Source: Paenibacillus montaniterrae
GTDB lineage: Bacteria; Bacillota; Bacilli; Paenibacillales; Paenibacillaceae
NCBI RefSeq assembly: GCF_018403185.1
Contig: NZ_BOSE01000001.1
Coordinates: 186,001 to 250,000, forward strand
Direction of reading: 5' to 3'
Length of the DNA: 64,000 nucleotides
Part shown: positions 35,101 through 43,838 of the stretch, in pieces
Position numbering within the stretch: the first letter of the stretch is position 1
How the letters are laid out: each line of letters begins with the position of its first letter
Program-made: the position numbers and the translations under genes
Notes under the pieces: generated by a model
Told to the model about the DNA's origin: nothing
Databases searched by the model: none
The model's input: the letters and a program-made list of their open reading frames with translations, nothing else

Positions 35101-36489
35101 CCGATCGCCCATAACTTTACTAAAGAGATGTTCGGTGAGAAATGCGTGTATCGCGCCGGCACAATCGGCACGGTCGCGGAGAAGACAGCATACGGCTTTG
35201 CCAAAAAGTATGAGGAAGAGCATGGCAAAAAATGGCGCAACGCGGAGCTGTCACGACTGGCAAGCGGCTGTACTGGCGTTAAGCGCAGCACGGGACAGCA
35301 CCCGGGCGGGATTGTTGTCGTTCCCGACTATATTGAGGTAGAGGACGTTACACCAGTACAATATCCAGCCGATGATGTGACGGCAGAATGGAAAACAACG
35401 CATTTCGATTATCACGCCTTTGATGAGAATCTGCTGAAGCTCGATATACTCGGACACGATGATCCGACGATGATGAGAATGCTGCAGGACTTGACCGGCG
35501 TAGATCCGACGACGATTCCGATGAACGATCCTAAAGTAATGAGCCTGTTTAATTCTACGGAAGCTTTAGGCGTGTCGCCTGAGCAAATTCGCTCTGCCGT
35601 TGCTACTTATGGCGTACCGGAAATGGGGACGAAGTTCGTTCGGCAAATGCTTCAGGAAACTCAACCGTCCAGCTTCGCCGATTTGCTGCAAATTTCAGGC
35701 TTGTCGCATGGAACGGGCGTATGGCTTGGCAATGCCCAGGAATTAATTAAAAACGGCACCTGTACCATTAAAACGGTAATTGGCTGTCGTGACGATATTA
35801 TGCTTTACCTGATCTACAAGGCTGGAATGGACGCCTCGCTGGCGTTCAAAATTACCGAAAGCGTTCGTAAAGGTAAAGGGCTGACGCCTGAATGGATCGA
35901 GGAAATGAAGCGCTGCAAAGTGCCGCAATGGTATATCGATTCCTGCTTGCGCATCGAGTACATGTTCCCGAAAGCCCATGCTGCTGCTTACGTTATTTCA
36001 GCGGTTCGTACGGCATTCTTCAAGCTGTATTATCCGATTGAGTTTTACGCTACTTACTTTACAGTGCGAGCAGATGATTTTGAGCTCGATTTGCTATGTC
36101 AGGGCTATGATGCAATTTACAAGCGAATCGAGGAAATCGAGAATAAAGGCTTTAGCGCAACGCCAAAGGAAAAAGCAATGCTGTCGCAACTGGAAATGAG
36201 TCTGGAAATGACGGCGCGCGGCTTTACGTTCAAGCCAATTGACCTTTATCGCTCGGATGCAACCAAGTTCCAGGTTGATGGAACAGCGCTTATTCCGCCG
36301 TTTTCAGCTGTAGCGGGGATTGGCACGAACGCTGCGCGCAACATTGCTGCAGCGAAAGAGGCTGGAGAATATTTGTCGATTGAAGACTTCCAGATGAGAA
36401 CGAAGGCGTCCAAGACTATAGTTGAGCTGCTCACATCAATGGGCTGCTTCCGCGGACTGCCGGAATCCAATCAGCTATCATTGTTTTAG
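32167..36489 (+). CDS. polC: DNA polymerase III alpha subunit PolC (Gram-positive type)
   Basis: PolC is the main replicative polymerase of Firmicutes with built-in proofreading. The 1440 residues contain an N-terminal tau-binding region, an OB fold (about 230-320), a PHP domain starting at 'HLHTTMSTMDAVTHVG' (about 341) that is interrupted by a DnaQ-type exonuclease with 'FDIETTGL' (about 425), and a Cys4 zinc finger from 'CKNKACKHSEWF' (about 912). The C-family palm has 'PDIDLNFSGEYQ', followed by fingers and a C-terminal duplex-binding region. Length equals B. subtilis PolC (1437). The first of two adjacent ATGs is annotated; CAGGAG is upstream. Confidence 0.98.
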   Translation: MMNQTDGKRQRFEMLVQQSGLPQELIQAYFEDGYIDQVIVNKHNNDWTFCIRKTSLVPLQAYNGFTHQIRKKFAHIANTSFIFIYDDVVETENIVAQYWPLFLEWAQKNIPSVNGWLQKATTQVAGNVLSIGLLDATGLELARKKKIDEEVKAYFNHAFKREIIVKLQLAESNQEVYEQFMEQIEQENNEAIQQLMAAVPSEPEEEPAADGEEPVRLAIGYDIRDEIVPLMNVVDEEKKIAVQGMVFNLDVKELRNGSTLFTFNLTDFTDSLAMKVFAKTKEDVKILSKLSNKKWIKARGKVEYDRFMQEPELVMIPNDLHEVSAPPSRMDHAKEKRVEFHLHTTMSTMDAVTHVGDYIAMAAKWGHQAIAITDHSNVQCYPDAVKAAKKHDMKVLYGVEANLVNDSVPIVINPQEIMLADATYIVFDIETTGLSVINNKIIEIAGVRMRNGQEVDRFSSFINPHERIPYNIQQLTNITDEMVADAPELEPTLRSFVEFIGDDILVAHNARFDIGFIQANCKSLGMPELTNPVLDTLELARLLHPTMKNHRLNTLADKYKVQLDNHHRAIDDTIALGGILNGLIKDALERNIVKLSQLNDYVGLDLSNARPFHACVYALNAVGKKNLFKLISLSHTEYYKKMATIPKSKLMELREGLLVTSGCEKGEFFETVLNKSLEEAEEVAQFYDVLEIQPLDFYIHLVEKGLVGSRAELEDALRRIYQIGIKLNKPVIATGNVHYLNPQDKIYRDITIHGITGFSPLKNMRKPDAHFRTTDEMLQEFKFLGEETAYEVVIKNTNELAERFEKYAMFPSELFTPNIEGADEEIRNTCYATARDMYGEDLPQVVIDRLEKELVPIIKYRFSANYLISEKLVKKSNADGYLVGSRGSVGSSVVATFLGISEVNPLPAHYLCKNKACKHSEWFLDGSVPSGFDLPNKDCPKCGQPMKGEGQDIPFETFLGFKGDKVPDIDLNFSGEYQPIAHNFTKEMFGEKCVYRAGTIGTVAEKTAYGFAKKYEEEHGKKWRNAELSRLASGCTGVKRSTGQHPGGIVVVPDYIEVEDVTPVQYPADDVTAEWKTTHFDYHAFDENLLKLDILGHDDPTMMRMLQDLTGVDPTTIPMNDPKVMSLFNSTEALGVSPEQIRSAVATYGVPEMGTKFVRQMLQETQPSSFADLLQISGLSHGTGVWLGNAQELIKNGTCTIKTVIGCRDDIMLYLIYKAGMDASLAFKITESVRKGKGLTPEWIEEMKRCKVPQWYIDSCLRIEYMFPKAHAAAYVISAVRTAFFKLYYPIEFYATYFTVRADDFELDLLCQGYDAIYKRIEEIENKGFSATPKEKAMLSQLEMSLEMTARGFTFKPIDLYRSDATKFQVDGTALIPPFSAVAGIGTNAARNIAAAKEAGEYLSIEDFQMRTKASKTIVELLTSMGCFRGLPESNQLSLF

Positions 36490-36514
36490 ACGTTTTGCAA
36501 CTAGAAATCATTTC

Positions 36515-36543
36515 TTGTCACCCTATTACGATTATGTTATAAT
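36515..36543 (+). promoter_or_regulatory. Sigma-A promoter for the rimP-nusA-infB operon
   Basis: TTGTCA (36515-36520), a 17-base spacer and a perfect TATAAT (36538-36543), immediately after polC and about 110 bases before rimP. It is one of the best promoters in the window. Confidence 0.88.
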
Positions 36544-36579
36544 TTTTGTGGCAATGATGTTGATAAGACTTTCGCGATT

Positions 36580-36603
36580 AAAGAGTGGGGAAACCCACTC
36601 TTT
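36580..36603 (+). promoter_or_regulatory. GNRA-capped hairpin in the rimP leader
   Basis: AAAGAGTGGG and CCCACTCTTT form a perfect 10-bp stem around a GAAA tetraloop about 30 bases after the predicted transcription start. The trailing sequence (ATGTGTTGTTT) lacks a clean U-run. It may act as an attenuator, 5' stabiliser or protein-binding site for this transcription/translation operon; that is inference. Confidence 0.65.
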
Positions 36604-36654
36604 ATGTGTTGTTTAACCGAAATTCGCTTATGAAACGTTTTAGGAGGAGCACAT

Positions 36655-37116
36655 TTGAGTACATCAGCAATCAAAACTGCAGTTGAGGCTATAATTGCAC
36701 CGTATCTTGAGGAAAATGGCTTTGAATTGGTCGATATCGAATACGTGAAAGAAGGCAGCAACTGGTTTCTGCGTATTTTCTGTGACAAAGAAGGCGGCAT
36801 TGACATCGATGAATGCGTCCGCATTAGTGAATATGCAAGCGAGCAGCTTGATATTCATGAGCCTATCTCGGGTGCTTATTTTCTTGAGGTTTCCTCGCCT
36901 GGCGCGGAACGACCGCTCAAGAAGGCTGAAGATGTACAAAAAGCGATTGGAAAGAACGTATTTGTTACTACGTACGAGCCGATCAACAAAATGAAGGAAT
37001 TTGAAGGCCAGCTTCTTGCATTTGACGGTGAAACATTAACCGTCCGTGTAGGAAATCATGAGCATACATTACCTTACGAAAAAGTTGCAAGTGCAAGACT
37101 TGCAATTATTTTCTAG
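36655..37116 (+). CDS. rimP: Ribosome maturation factor RimP
   Basis: RimP acts in late 30S subunit assembly. The 153 residues include 'EENGFELVDIEYVKEGSNWF' near 19-38, 'RIFCDKEGGIDIDECVRISE' and 'YFLEVSSPGAERPLKK', all characteristic. The start is TTG with TAGGAGGAG upstream. It is the first gene of the operon with nusA, ylxR, ylxQ, infB and rbfA. Confidence 0.97.
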   Translation: MSTSAIKTAVEAIIAPYLEENGFELVDIEYVKEGSNWFLRIFCDKEGGIDIDECVRISEYASEQLDIHEPISGAYFLEVSSPGAERPLKKAEDVQKAIGKNVFVTTYEPINKMKEFEGQLLAFDGETLTVRVGNHEHTLPYEKVASARLAIIF

Positions 37117-37141
37117 CTTTTTATTAGATGAAAGGGGGAAC

Positions 37142-38248
37142 ATGGTTCCAATGAGTATGGAGTTTATTGAAGCACTGCAAGAGATTGCAAAAGAGAAAGG
37201 CATCTCTCAGGAAGTGCTTTTAGATGCAATTGAAGCAGCACTTATCTCCAGCTATAAGCGCAATTTCAACACTGCGCAAAATGTTAGAGTAGAAATAAAT
37301 CGTCACAATGGTGTGATCAAGGTATATGCTCGCAAAACGGTCGTCGAGGATGTATTGGATTCGAGATTGGAAATTTCATTAGATTCAGCACGCGAAGTCA
37401 ACCCGCATTATCAAGTAGATGACGTTGCTGAAATTGAGGTAACCCCTCGCGATTTCGGGCGAATTGCTGCTCAAACGGCAAAGCAGGTCGTTATGCAGCG
37501 TATTCGTGAAGCGGAACGCGGTCTAATTTATAACGCTTTTATCGATAAAGAGGAAGATATCGTTACAGGCCTTGTACAGAGACAGGATACTCGCAATTTG
37601 TTTGTAGATCTTGGCAAAGTCGAAGCTGTATTGCCTTTGACAGAGCTGATGCCTACAGATAAATTCAAGCATCTTGATCGTGTGAAGGCTTTTATTACGA
37701 AGGTGGAAAATACGACTAAGGGCCCTCAAATTATTTTATCTCGTACGCATCCTGGACTGCTAAAACGTCTTTTTGAGCTTGAAGTGCCAGAAATTTATGA
37801 TGGTGTTGTAGAAATTCGCTCGGTTGCTCGTGAAGCGGGCTTCCGTTCAAAAATTGCGGTTCACTCCCGCAATAGCGAGGTAGATCCGGTTGGTTCCTGT
37901 GTAGGACCTAAAGGAATGCGCGTACAAACGATCGTAAATGAGCTAAAAGGCGAAAAAATCGATATTGTTCGCTGGTCTGACAATATTGAGGAATATGTAG
38001 CGAATGCGCTCAGCCCGTCCAAGGTGCTTGAAGTAATCGTATTCGAACAGGAAAAAATGGCACGTGTTATCGTTCCGGATTATCAGCTTTCGCTTGCGAT
38101 TGGCATTAAAGGGCAAAATGCTCGACTTGCTGCCAAGCTGACTGGCTGGAAAATTGATATTAAGTCTGAAACTCAAGCTGAGCAAGAGTTTGGACGTCCA
38201 AAAACGTCTCAGGAAGTGATGCATCAGGATTCCGTATCGATTGATTAG
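37142..38248 (+). CDS. nusA: Transcription termination/antitermination factor NusA
   Basis: NusA binds RNA polymerase and modulates pausing and termination. The 368 residues have the N-terminal RNAP-binding domain, an S1 domain (about 135-200, 'DIVTGLVQRQDTRNLFVDLG') and two KH domains with 'DPVGSCVGPKGMRVQTIVNE' and 'LAIGIKGQNARLAAKLTGWK'. The frame continues upstream into rimP. The ATG at 37142 is chosen because AAAGGGGG lies just before it; the ATG at 37151 is the alternative. The short acidic tail is typical of Bacilli. Confidence 0.96.
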   Translation: MVPMSMEFIEALQEIAKEKGISQEVLLDAIEAALISSYKRNFNTAQNVRVEINRHNGVIKVYARKTVVEDVLDSRLEISLDSAREVNPHYQVDDVAEIEVTPRDFGRIAAQTAKQVVMQRIREAERGLIYNAFIDKEEDIVTGLVQRQDTRNLFVDLGKVEAVLPLTELMPTDKFKHLDRVKAFITKVENTTKGPQIILSRTHPGLLKRLFELEVPEIYDGVVEIRSVAREAGFRSKIAVHSRNSEVDPVGSCVGPKGMRVQTIVNELKGEKIDIVRWSDNIEEYVANALSPSKVLEVIVFEQEKMARVIVPDYQLSLAIGIKGQNARLAAKLTGWKIDIKSETQAEQEFGRPKTSQEVMHQDSVSID

Positions 38249-38272
38249 TGGAATCAGAATGGAGGGTGTGCG

Positions 38273-38578
38273 ATGAGGCCAAGAAAAGTACCGCTTCGCA
38301 AATGCGTGGCTTGTCAGGAAATGATGCCGAAGAAGGAACTGATTCGCGTCGTGCGGACACCGGATGAAGAAGTTCTGATAGATCTGACTGGCAAAAAGTC
38401 AGGTCGCGGCGCTTATTTGTGCGGCAAGCTATCCTGCTTCAAGCTTGCGAAAAAAAGCAAAGCGCTGGATCGGGCATTAAAGCAGCCTGTTGGTGATGAC
38501 ATTTACGATCAGCTGGAAGCGGATTTTATTAAAATTGAAGATGAATTTCTCGCTAGCAAGGAGTTGGCTGATGAATAA
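38273..38578 (+). CDS. rnpM: RNase P modulator RnpM (YlxR)
   Basis: This is a small basic RNA-binding protein of 101 residues with the YlxR signature 'LRKCVACQEMMPKKELIRVV' and 'KSGRGAYLCGKLSCFKLAKK'. In B. subtilis YlxR (RnpM) was reported to bind and modulate RNase P RNA; the same role is assumed here. GGAGGGTGTGCG precedes the ATG. The end overlaps the next gene by 8 bases. Confidence 0.93.
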   Translation: MRPRKVPLRKCVACQEMMPKKELIRVVRTPDEEVLIDLTGKKSGRGAYLCGKLSCFKLAKKSKALDRALKQPVGDDIYDQLEADFIKIEDEFLASKELADE

Positions 38579-38897
38579 TCATAAGGCTCTCTCGGCTTTA
38601 GGCATGGCTATGCGTGCCGGAAAGCTTGCAACTGGCGATGAAATTGTACTGAAGGCGATTCGTGCCGGCAAAGCAAAGCTGGTCGTTCTTGCAGGCGACG
38701 CTTCGGACAATACGAAGAAGAAGTTTAACGACAAATGCAGCAGTTATCAGGTTTCTCTAGTGGAAGCTTTTGATAGAGCGGCTTTAGGCGGAGCGATTGG
38801 CAAAGCAGAAAGAGTCGTAATCGCAGTAACTGACGTGCAATTTGCCAGATTGATTGCAGGTCATTTAAGCCAAAATATGGAGGTGGATCTTACTTGA
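38571..38897 (+). CDS. ylxQ: L7Ae-family RNA-binding protein YlxQ
   Basis: This 108-residue protein has the L7Ae/L30e fold: '[20 protein letters not shown]' at 5-24, '[20 protein letters not shown]' near 32-51. It probably binds kink-turn RNA; no precise function is known. The longer frame from 38490 lies inside ylxR, and the ATG at 38571 gives the standard N-terminus. It overlaps the infB start by 4 bases. Confidence 0.92.
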   Translation: MNNHKALSALGMAMRAGKLATGDEIVLKAIRAGKAKLVVLAGDASDNTKKKFNDKCSSYQVSLVEAFDRAALGGAIGKAERVVIAVTDVQFARLIAGHLSQNMEVDLT

Positions 38898-41542
38898 ATA
38901 TTAAACAGGACGGTAAGGAAAACAAAGACAAGCTGCGCGTATACGAATATGCAAAATCGATGAATATGAGCAGCAAAGAAATTATCACCATTCTTAAAAG
39001 GCTGGGTTTACCTGTAAACAACCATATGAGCGTCATGGAGAACGAAATGGTATCGAAGGTCGAAGGATTTTTTCGTGAAATAAAAGAAAATGCAGCAGTA
39101 AAAAAATCAAATGCAGAAGCTCCGGCAGCGAAGCCTAAAGCACAGGCTGATCAAGCAGCGCCGCAGGGCAGAAAGCAAAATATAGATGAAAAAAGACAGG
39201 GGACAATGAATTCTATCAATATGAGTGAAAATCAAAAACGAGAGCAACAGTCGCAGCAAAACCAGGCGGTCCGTGCATCAGGAAGCAATGAGCAGCGCGA
39301 GCAAAGACCGAGATCCCAGCAGCAAGGTCAAGGCAATAGAGATAGAACGCAAGGCAATAATCGTCCGCAAGGCAACCAGCGTCCGAATAGCAGCGGCGCT
39401 GCAGGCGGCCAATCCGGCAATCGCAACCAGGGCGGCGGCCAATTCGGTAATCGCAATCAGCAAGGTGGCCAGTCCGGCAACCGCAACCAGCAAGGTGGCG
39501 GCCAATCCGGCAACCGCAATCAGGGAGGCGCTCAAGGAGCAGCAGGCAACCGACCTCAAAGCGGCGGCAGCACTCAACGTACTGGTACTGCCGGTACAGC
39601 GCCGAAAGCGTTCGAATCCCGCTTTGAAAATACACGTCCGGCCAATGATGATCGCAGCTTCAACAACAAGGGCAAGCATAGCAACAAGCGCTTTGAGGAT
39701 GGACGAAACAATGCAAACTTTAAAAACAACCGCAATAAAGGGCGCAATAGAAATCAGCAGTCTCAGCCGCCACGCGAAAAAATTGATAATACACCTAAAA
39801 AAATTATCGTTCGCGGTACATTAACAGTTGGCGACTTGGCGAAGCTGCTTCATAAGGATGCTTCTGAAGTTATCAAGAAGCTGTTGTTCCTTGGCGTAAT
39901 GGCTACGATCAACCAAGAGGTTGATATGGATGCCATCCTGCTTATCGCAGGCGAATACGGAGTAGAGGTTGAAGTGAAAATTCCTGTAGAGGAAGACAAC
40001 TTTGAAACGGTAGAAGAAGTTGATGAAGAGGCTGATTTGGTTACTCGTCCACCAGTTGTAACGATTATGGGTCACGTCGATCACGGTAAAACAACGTTGC
40101 TTGACGCGATTCGCAAAACGAATGTTACGACAGGCGAGGCTGGCGGCATTACGCAGCATATCGGTGCCTATCAGGTAGAGATCAACAGCAAGAAGATTAC
40201 GTTCCTCGATACTCCGGGTCACGAGGCGTTTACGCTAATGCGTGCGCGCGGTGCGCAGGTAACGGATATTACGATTATCGTCGTAGCGGCAGATGACGGT
40301 ATCATGCCGCAGACAATAGAGGCGATCAATCATGCGAAAGCGGCAAATGTGCCAATTATCGTTGCAGTTAACAAAATTGATAAGCCTACTGCCAACGTAG
40401 ATAAAATCAAGCAAGAGATGACCGAGTATGAGCTTGTTCCTGAAGAATGGGGCGGCGATACGATTTTCGTGGAAGTGTCTGCGAAGCAGCGCATCGGGCT
40501 TGAAAACCTGCTGGAAATGATTTTGCTAGTTGCAGAAGTTAATGAGTATAAAGCGAACCCGAACAAGCGTGCACGCGGTACAGTCATTGAAGCCGAGCTT
40601 GATAAAGGTAAAGGTCCAGTAGCGCGCGTGCTTGTACAGCATGGTTCGCTTAAGGTTGGAGACGCTTTTGTAGCGGGCAACTGCTTCGGTCGCGTCAGAG
40701 CGATGGTCAACGACCGCGGTCGCCGCTTGAAGGAAGCAGGTCCGTCTACGCCAGTAGAAATTACGGGCTTGACTGAGGTGCCATTGGCGGGTGATCCGTT
40801 CATGGTATTTGAGGATGAGCGCAAAGCTCGCGCGATCGCGGAACGCCGCGCGATCAAGCATCGTCAATCGGAAATCGGAGCCAACACGCGCGTGACGCTC
40901 GATGATTTGTACAACCACATTAAGGAAGGCGAAATGAAGGAGCTGAACGTGATTATTAAAGCGGACGTTCAAGGCTCTGCCGAAGCTCTTAAAGGCTCAC
41001 TAGCCAAAATTGATGTAGAAGGCGTTCGCGTAAAAATTATTCATAGCGGTGCTGGTGCGATTACGGAATCCGATATTATTCTTGCTTCAGCTTCCAATGC
41101 GATTGTAATCGGCTTTAACGTTCGCCCAGAACCACAAGCAGAATATACGATCGAGCAAGAAAAGGTTGATGTGCGCTTGCACAGCATCATTTACAAGGTT
41201 ATTGATGAAATTGAGTATGCGATGAAAGGCTTGCTAGAGCCAATCTATAAAGAGGTTGTAATCGGTCATGCCGAGGTCCGCAACATCTTCAAGCTTTCAA
41301 AGGTCGGCTCAATTGCAGGCTGTATGGTAATCGACGGCAAAATCGTTCGCAATGCAGAAGCGCGTGTCGTTCGCGACGGTATTGTTGTGTATACAGGCAA
41401 AATCGATTCCTTGAAGCGCTATAAGGATGACGCCAAAGAAGTTGCACAAGGCTTTGAGTGTGGTATAACACTTGATCGTTTTAACGATATTAAGGAAAGC
41501 GACATTATCGAAGCATTTGTTATGGAGTCGGTTGAGAGGTGA
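38894..41542 (+). CDS. infB: Translation initiation factor IF-2 with repeat-rich N-terminal region
   Basis: IF-2 is the GTPase that brings initiator tRNA to the ribosome. The 882 residues begin with a helical IF2N domain ('[20 protein letters not shown]'). A long low-complexity Asn/Gln/Gly/Arg region (about 60-300) follows, with four GGQ(S/F)GNRNQ repeats at about 171-215, then a second IF2N domain near 315. The G domain has '[16 protein letters not shown]' near 392, '[10 protein letters not shown]' and 'VNKIDKP'; domains II-IV follow. The start is TTG with GGAGGTGGATC, overlapping ylxQ. Confidence 0.97.
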   Translation: MNIKQDGKENKDKLRVYEYAKSMNMSSKEIITILKRLGLPVNNHMSVMENEMVSKVEGFFREIKENAAVKKSNAEAPAAKPKAQADQAAPQGRKQNIDEKRQGTMNSINMSENQKREQQSQQNQAVRASGSNEQREQRPRSQQQGQGNRDRTQGNNRPQGNQRPNSSGAAGGQSGNRNQGGGQFGNRNQQGGQSGNRNQQGGGQSGNRNQGGAQGAAGNRPQSGGSTQRTGTAGTAPKAFESRFENTRPANDDRSFNNKGKHSNKRFEDGRNNANFKNNRNKGRNRNQQSQPPREKIDNTPKKIIVRGTLTVGDLAKLLHKDASEVIKKLLFLGVMATINQEVDMDAILLIAGEYGVEVEVKIPVEEDNFETVEEVDEEADLVTRPPVVTIMGHVDHGKTTLLDAIRKTNVTTGEAGGITQHIGAYQVEINSKKITFLDTPGHEAFTLMRARGAQVTDITIIVVAADDGIMPQTIEAINHAKAANVPIIVAVNKIDKPTANVDKIKQEMTEYELVPEEWGGDTIFVEVSAKQRIGLENLLEMILLVAEVNEYKANPNKRARGTVIEAELDKGKGPVARVLVQHGSLKVGDAFVAGNCFGRVRAMVNDRGRRLKEAGPSTPVEITGLTEVPLAGDPFMVFEDERKARAIAERRAIKHRQSEIGANTRVTLDDLYNHIKEGEMKELNVIIKADVQGSAEALKGSLAKIDVEGVRVKIIHSGAGAITESDIILASASNAIVIGFNVRPEPQAEYTIEQEKVDVRLHSIIYKVIDEIEYAMKGLLEPIYKEVVIGHAEVRNIFKLSKVGSIAGCMVIDGKIVRNAEARVVRDGIVVYTGKIDSLKRYKDDAKEVAQGFECGITLDRFNDIKESDIIEAFVMESVER
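39404..39531 (+). repeat. In-frame tandem repeats in infB
   Basis: Four imperfect copies of a 27-36 base unit encode GGQSGNRNQ (one copy has Phe for Ser). The DNA copies are very similar, so slippage could change the copy number without breaking the frame. Confidence 0.8.
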
Positions 41543-41549
41543 GTAAGCA

Positions 41550-41906
41550 ATGGCTAAAATTCGAGTTGGCCGGGTAAGCGAGCAGATCAAAAAGGAGCTT
41601 AGCCAGATTATCCAATCTGAGTTAAAAGACCCGCGCATCGGCTTTATTACCGTTACAGGTGTGGAAACAACAAATGATTTGTCACAGGCGCGCGTATATC
41701 TTAGTGTGCTTGGCAACGACGAGCAAAAGGAAGAAACGCTGCGTGCCTTGTCCAAGGCGACAGGCTATCTTCGCTCGGAGCTGGGCAAGCGCATTAAGCT
41801 GCGCCATACGCCTGAATTGCAGTTTAAGTTTGACAGCAGTATTGAATACGGCAGCCGTATTGAATCGTTATTATCTGAACTCAATCAGGATGCCGAGCAA
41901 AAATGA
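41550..41906 (+). CDS. rbfA: Ribosome-binding factor A
   Basis: RbfA helps mature the 16S rRNA 5' end and the 30S subunit, especially in the cold. The 118 residues form a KH-like domain with '[20 protein letters not shown]' and '[20 protein letters not shown]'. ylxP, which lies between infB and rbfA in B. subtilis, is absent: the gap is only 7 bases. The end overlaps nrnA by 4 bases. Confidence 0.97.
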   Translation: MAKIRVGRVSEQIKKELSQIIQSELKDPRIGFITVTGVETTNDLSQARVYLSVLGNDEQKEETLRALSKATGYLRSELGKRIKLRHTPELQFKFDSSIEYGSRIESLLSELNQDAEQK

Positions 41907-42892
41907 GTATTGCTGCCAGCTATGAAGCGCAACTGAAGGAAGCAATAGCCTTTATCCAAGGCTATTCTTCTTATCTGGTTGTCGCTCATGAAAATCCTGA
42001 CGGCGATGCGATTAGCTCATGTGCTGCGATGAGCTGGTTGCTCGAGCAATACGGAAAACAAGTTACTATTATTAATCAAAGCGACTTGCCAAAGCGATTG
42101 GACTATTTGTACCGTTATGATGATATTATTCAATATAAGGACGAGCTTGACTTGAATTTTGAGGCGGTTATCGCGCTCGATTGCGCTGATGCCTCTCGTA
42201 TGGGAGAGGTGCTTGCTCGTATTCAGGATCGTAAAGCTCCGTTATTGAATATTGATCATCATCCTACAAACAATGGCTTTGGAACTTTAAATATTATTCG
42301 TGCTGAAGCTGCTGCGACAGTCGAAATCATTTATGATTTAATTAAGCTGACTCCGTTTACGCCAAATCTGGCATGTGCCAAGGCGCTATATTCCGGGCTG
42401 TTGACCGATACGGGCGGCTTTCGCTACTCCAACACATCGCCAGCCGTCATGTCTATGGCATCCGAACTGCTGGCTTTAGGCGTATCTGCCTATGAACTGG
42501 CGGATCATTTGCTGGAAAAGATGACGATGGGCAGACTTAAGCTGCTGCAAACCGCTTTGGCGCGCATCACATTTAATGAAGCACAAACGATTGGCTGGGT
42601 CACCATTTTAGAGGAAGATCTGGCGAATTGCGGAGCGGTAAGCGAGGATATTGAAGGGATCGTCAACTACATTTTGAATGTGGAAGGTGTAGAGGTCGGC
42701 ATTTTATTCAAGCAATCCGAAAACGGCGTTATTAAAGCAAGCATTCGCTCGGCTGGCAAGGTCAATGTTTCGCAAATTGCGCAAAGCTTTGGCGGCGGCG
42801 GACATGTGCGAGCAGCAGGCTGTCGACTCTCTTCAGATTTGGACGAAAGTGTAAAAAGCTTGGTCGAAGCTGTAGGAAAGGCGTTGGCATAA
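41903..42892 (+). CDS. nrnA: DHH-family nanoRNase / pAp phosphatase NrnA
   Basis: NrnA degrades 2-5-mer RNAs and dephosphorylates pAp. The 329 residues carry the DHH motifs: '[18 protein letters not shown]', '[13 protein letters not shown]', '[18 protein letters not shown]', then the DHHA1 domain with '[15 protein letters not shown]'. In B. subtilis nrnA (ytqI) is elsewhere, but its position between rbfA and truB is common in other Firmicutes. It starts within the rbfA stop (ATGA) and ends directly before the truB ATG. Confidence 0.95.
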   Translation: MSIAASYEAQLKEAIAFIQGYSSYLVVAHENPDGDAISSCAAMSWLLEQYGKQVTIINQSDLPKRLDYLYRYDDIIQYKDELDLNFEAVIALDCADASRMGEVLARIQDRKAPLLNIDHHPTNNGFGTLNIIRAEAAATVEIIYDLIKLTPFTPNLACAKALYSGLLTDTGGFRYSNTSPAVMSMASELLALGVSAYELADHLLEKMTMGRLKLLQTALARITFNEAQTIGWVTILEEDLANCGAVSEDIEGIVNYILNVEGVEVGILFKQSENGVIKASIRSAGKVNVSQIAQSFGGGGHVRAAGCRLSSDLDESVKSLVEAVGKALA

Positions 42893-43801
42893 ATGGATGG
42901 GGTATTGGCGATTTGGAAGCCTGCAGGCTGGACCTCGCATGATGTTGTTGCGAAAACGAGGCGATTGTTAAAGCTGAAGCGAATCGGACATGCGGGTACA
43001 CTTGATCCAATGGTGACAGGTGTACTTCCGCTTTGTTTGGGGAGAAGCACACGAATTGTTGAATATATTCAAGAGCGTCCCAAAGCCTATGAGGCAACGA
43101 TCGTGCTTGGCGTGGCAACTGATACAGAGGATATGTCAGGCAATATTGTAGAGCAAGCTGACAATGTAACGGTGTCAGAGCAGCAAATCATTGAGGTGCT
43201 GCAGCGCTTTGCAGGAGCAATCGAGCAGGTGCCGCCGATGTATTCTGCCGTTAAGGTAGATGGCAAGCGTTTGTACGAGCTTGCTCGTGAAGGAAAGAGC
43301 GTGGAGCGTAAAGCAAGGACGGTTACCATTTATCATATTGAGCTTTTATCCAAGCAGCTTGATGGGCAGCAGCCGCAATTTACGTTCTCTGTTACTTGCT
43401 CCAAAGGTACATATATTCGCACGCTATGCGTCGATATAGGCAAAGCTTTGGGCGTACCGGCAGCGATGGGCTCGCTGGTGCGGACGATGTCGGGCGGCAT
43501 GACAAGGGAGCATTGTGTTACACTGGAGCAGGTAGAGCAGCATATGCAGGAAGGAACGCTGGAGCAGGTGCTAATTGAGCCGGAGCTGGCGATTGATCAT
43601 ATTCCTGCTGCAGTTGTGAAGGAAGCAAAGCGCAAATACGCGCTGCAGGGGCAAAAGCTTTACTGGACAGACCTGACAGGCCATCAGGAGCTTGAAGACG
43701 GGTCCCTTGTTCGTGTTTTTGACGAGGCAGCAATTTTTTTAGGAATTTTTCAACTTGATAAAAAACAGCATCAAATCGTGCCAGTCAAAGTATTTTCTTG
43801 A
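42893..43801 (+). CDS. truB: tRNA pseudouridine(55) synthase TruB
   Basis: TruB makes pseudouridine 55 in the T-loop of tRNAs. The 302 residues start 'MDGVLAIWKPAGWTSHDVVA' and contain the catalytic motif 'RIGHAGTLDPMVTGVLPLCL' with the nucleophilic Asp near residue 40. A C-terminal PUA-like domain follows. The ATG comes immediately after the nrnA stop with no spacer. Confidence 0.97.
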   Translation: MDGVLAIWKPAGWTSHDVVAKTRRLLKLKRIGHAGTLDPMVTGVLPLCLGRSTRIVEYIQERPKAYEATIVLGVATDTEDMSGNIVEQADNVTVSEQQIIEVLQRFAGAIEQVPPMYSAVKVDGKRLYELAREGKSVERKARTVTIYHIELLSKQLDGQQPQFTFSVTCSKGTYIRTLCVDIGKALGVPAAMGSLVRTMSGGMTREHCVTLEQVEQHMQEGTLEQVLIEPELAIDHIPAAVVKEAKRKYALQGQKLYWTDLTGHQELEDGSLVRVFDEAAIFLGIFQLDKKQHQIVPVKVFS

Positions 43802-43838
43802 AGTAAAATGTTAAAGATGAAATGTAGGTGTGTCAACT

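Noticed and set aside
39216..39824. Long frames on both strands across the IF-2 low-complexity region
   Set aside because: They arise from the biased codons of the Asn/Gln/Gly repeats; no ribosome sites and no recognisable domains.
43802..43838. FMN riboswitch before ribF
   Set aside because: The gap is too short and no conserved FMN-aptamer segments are present.
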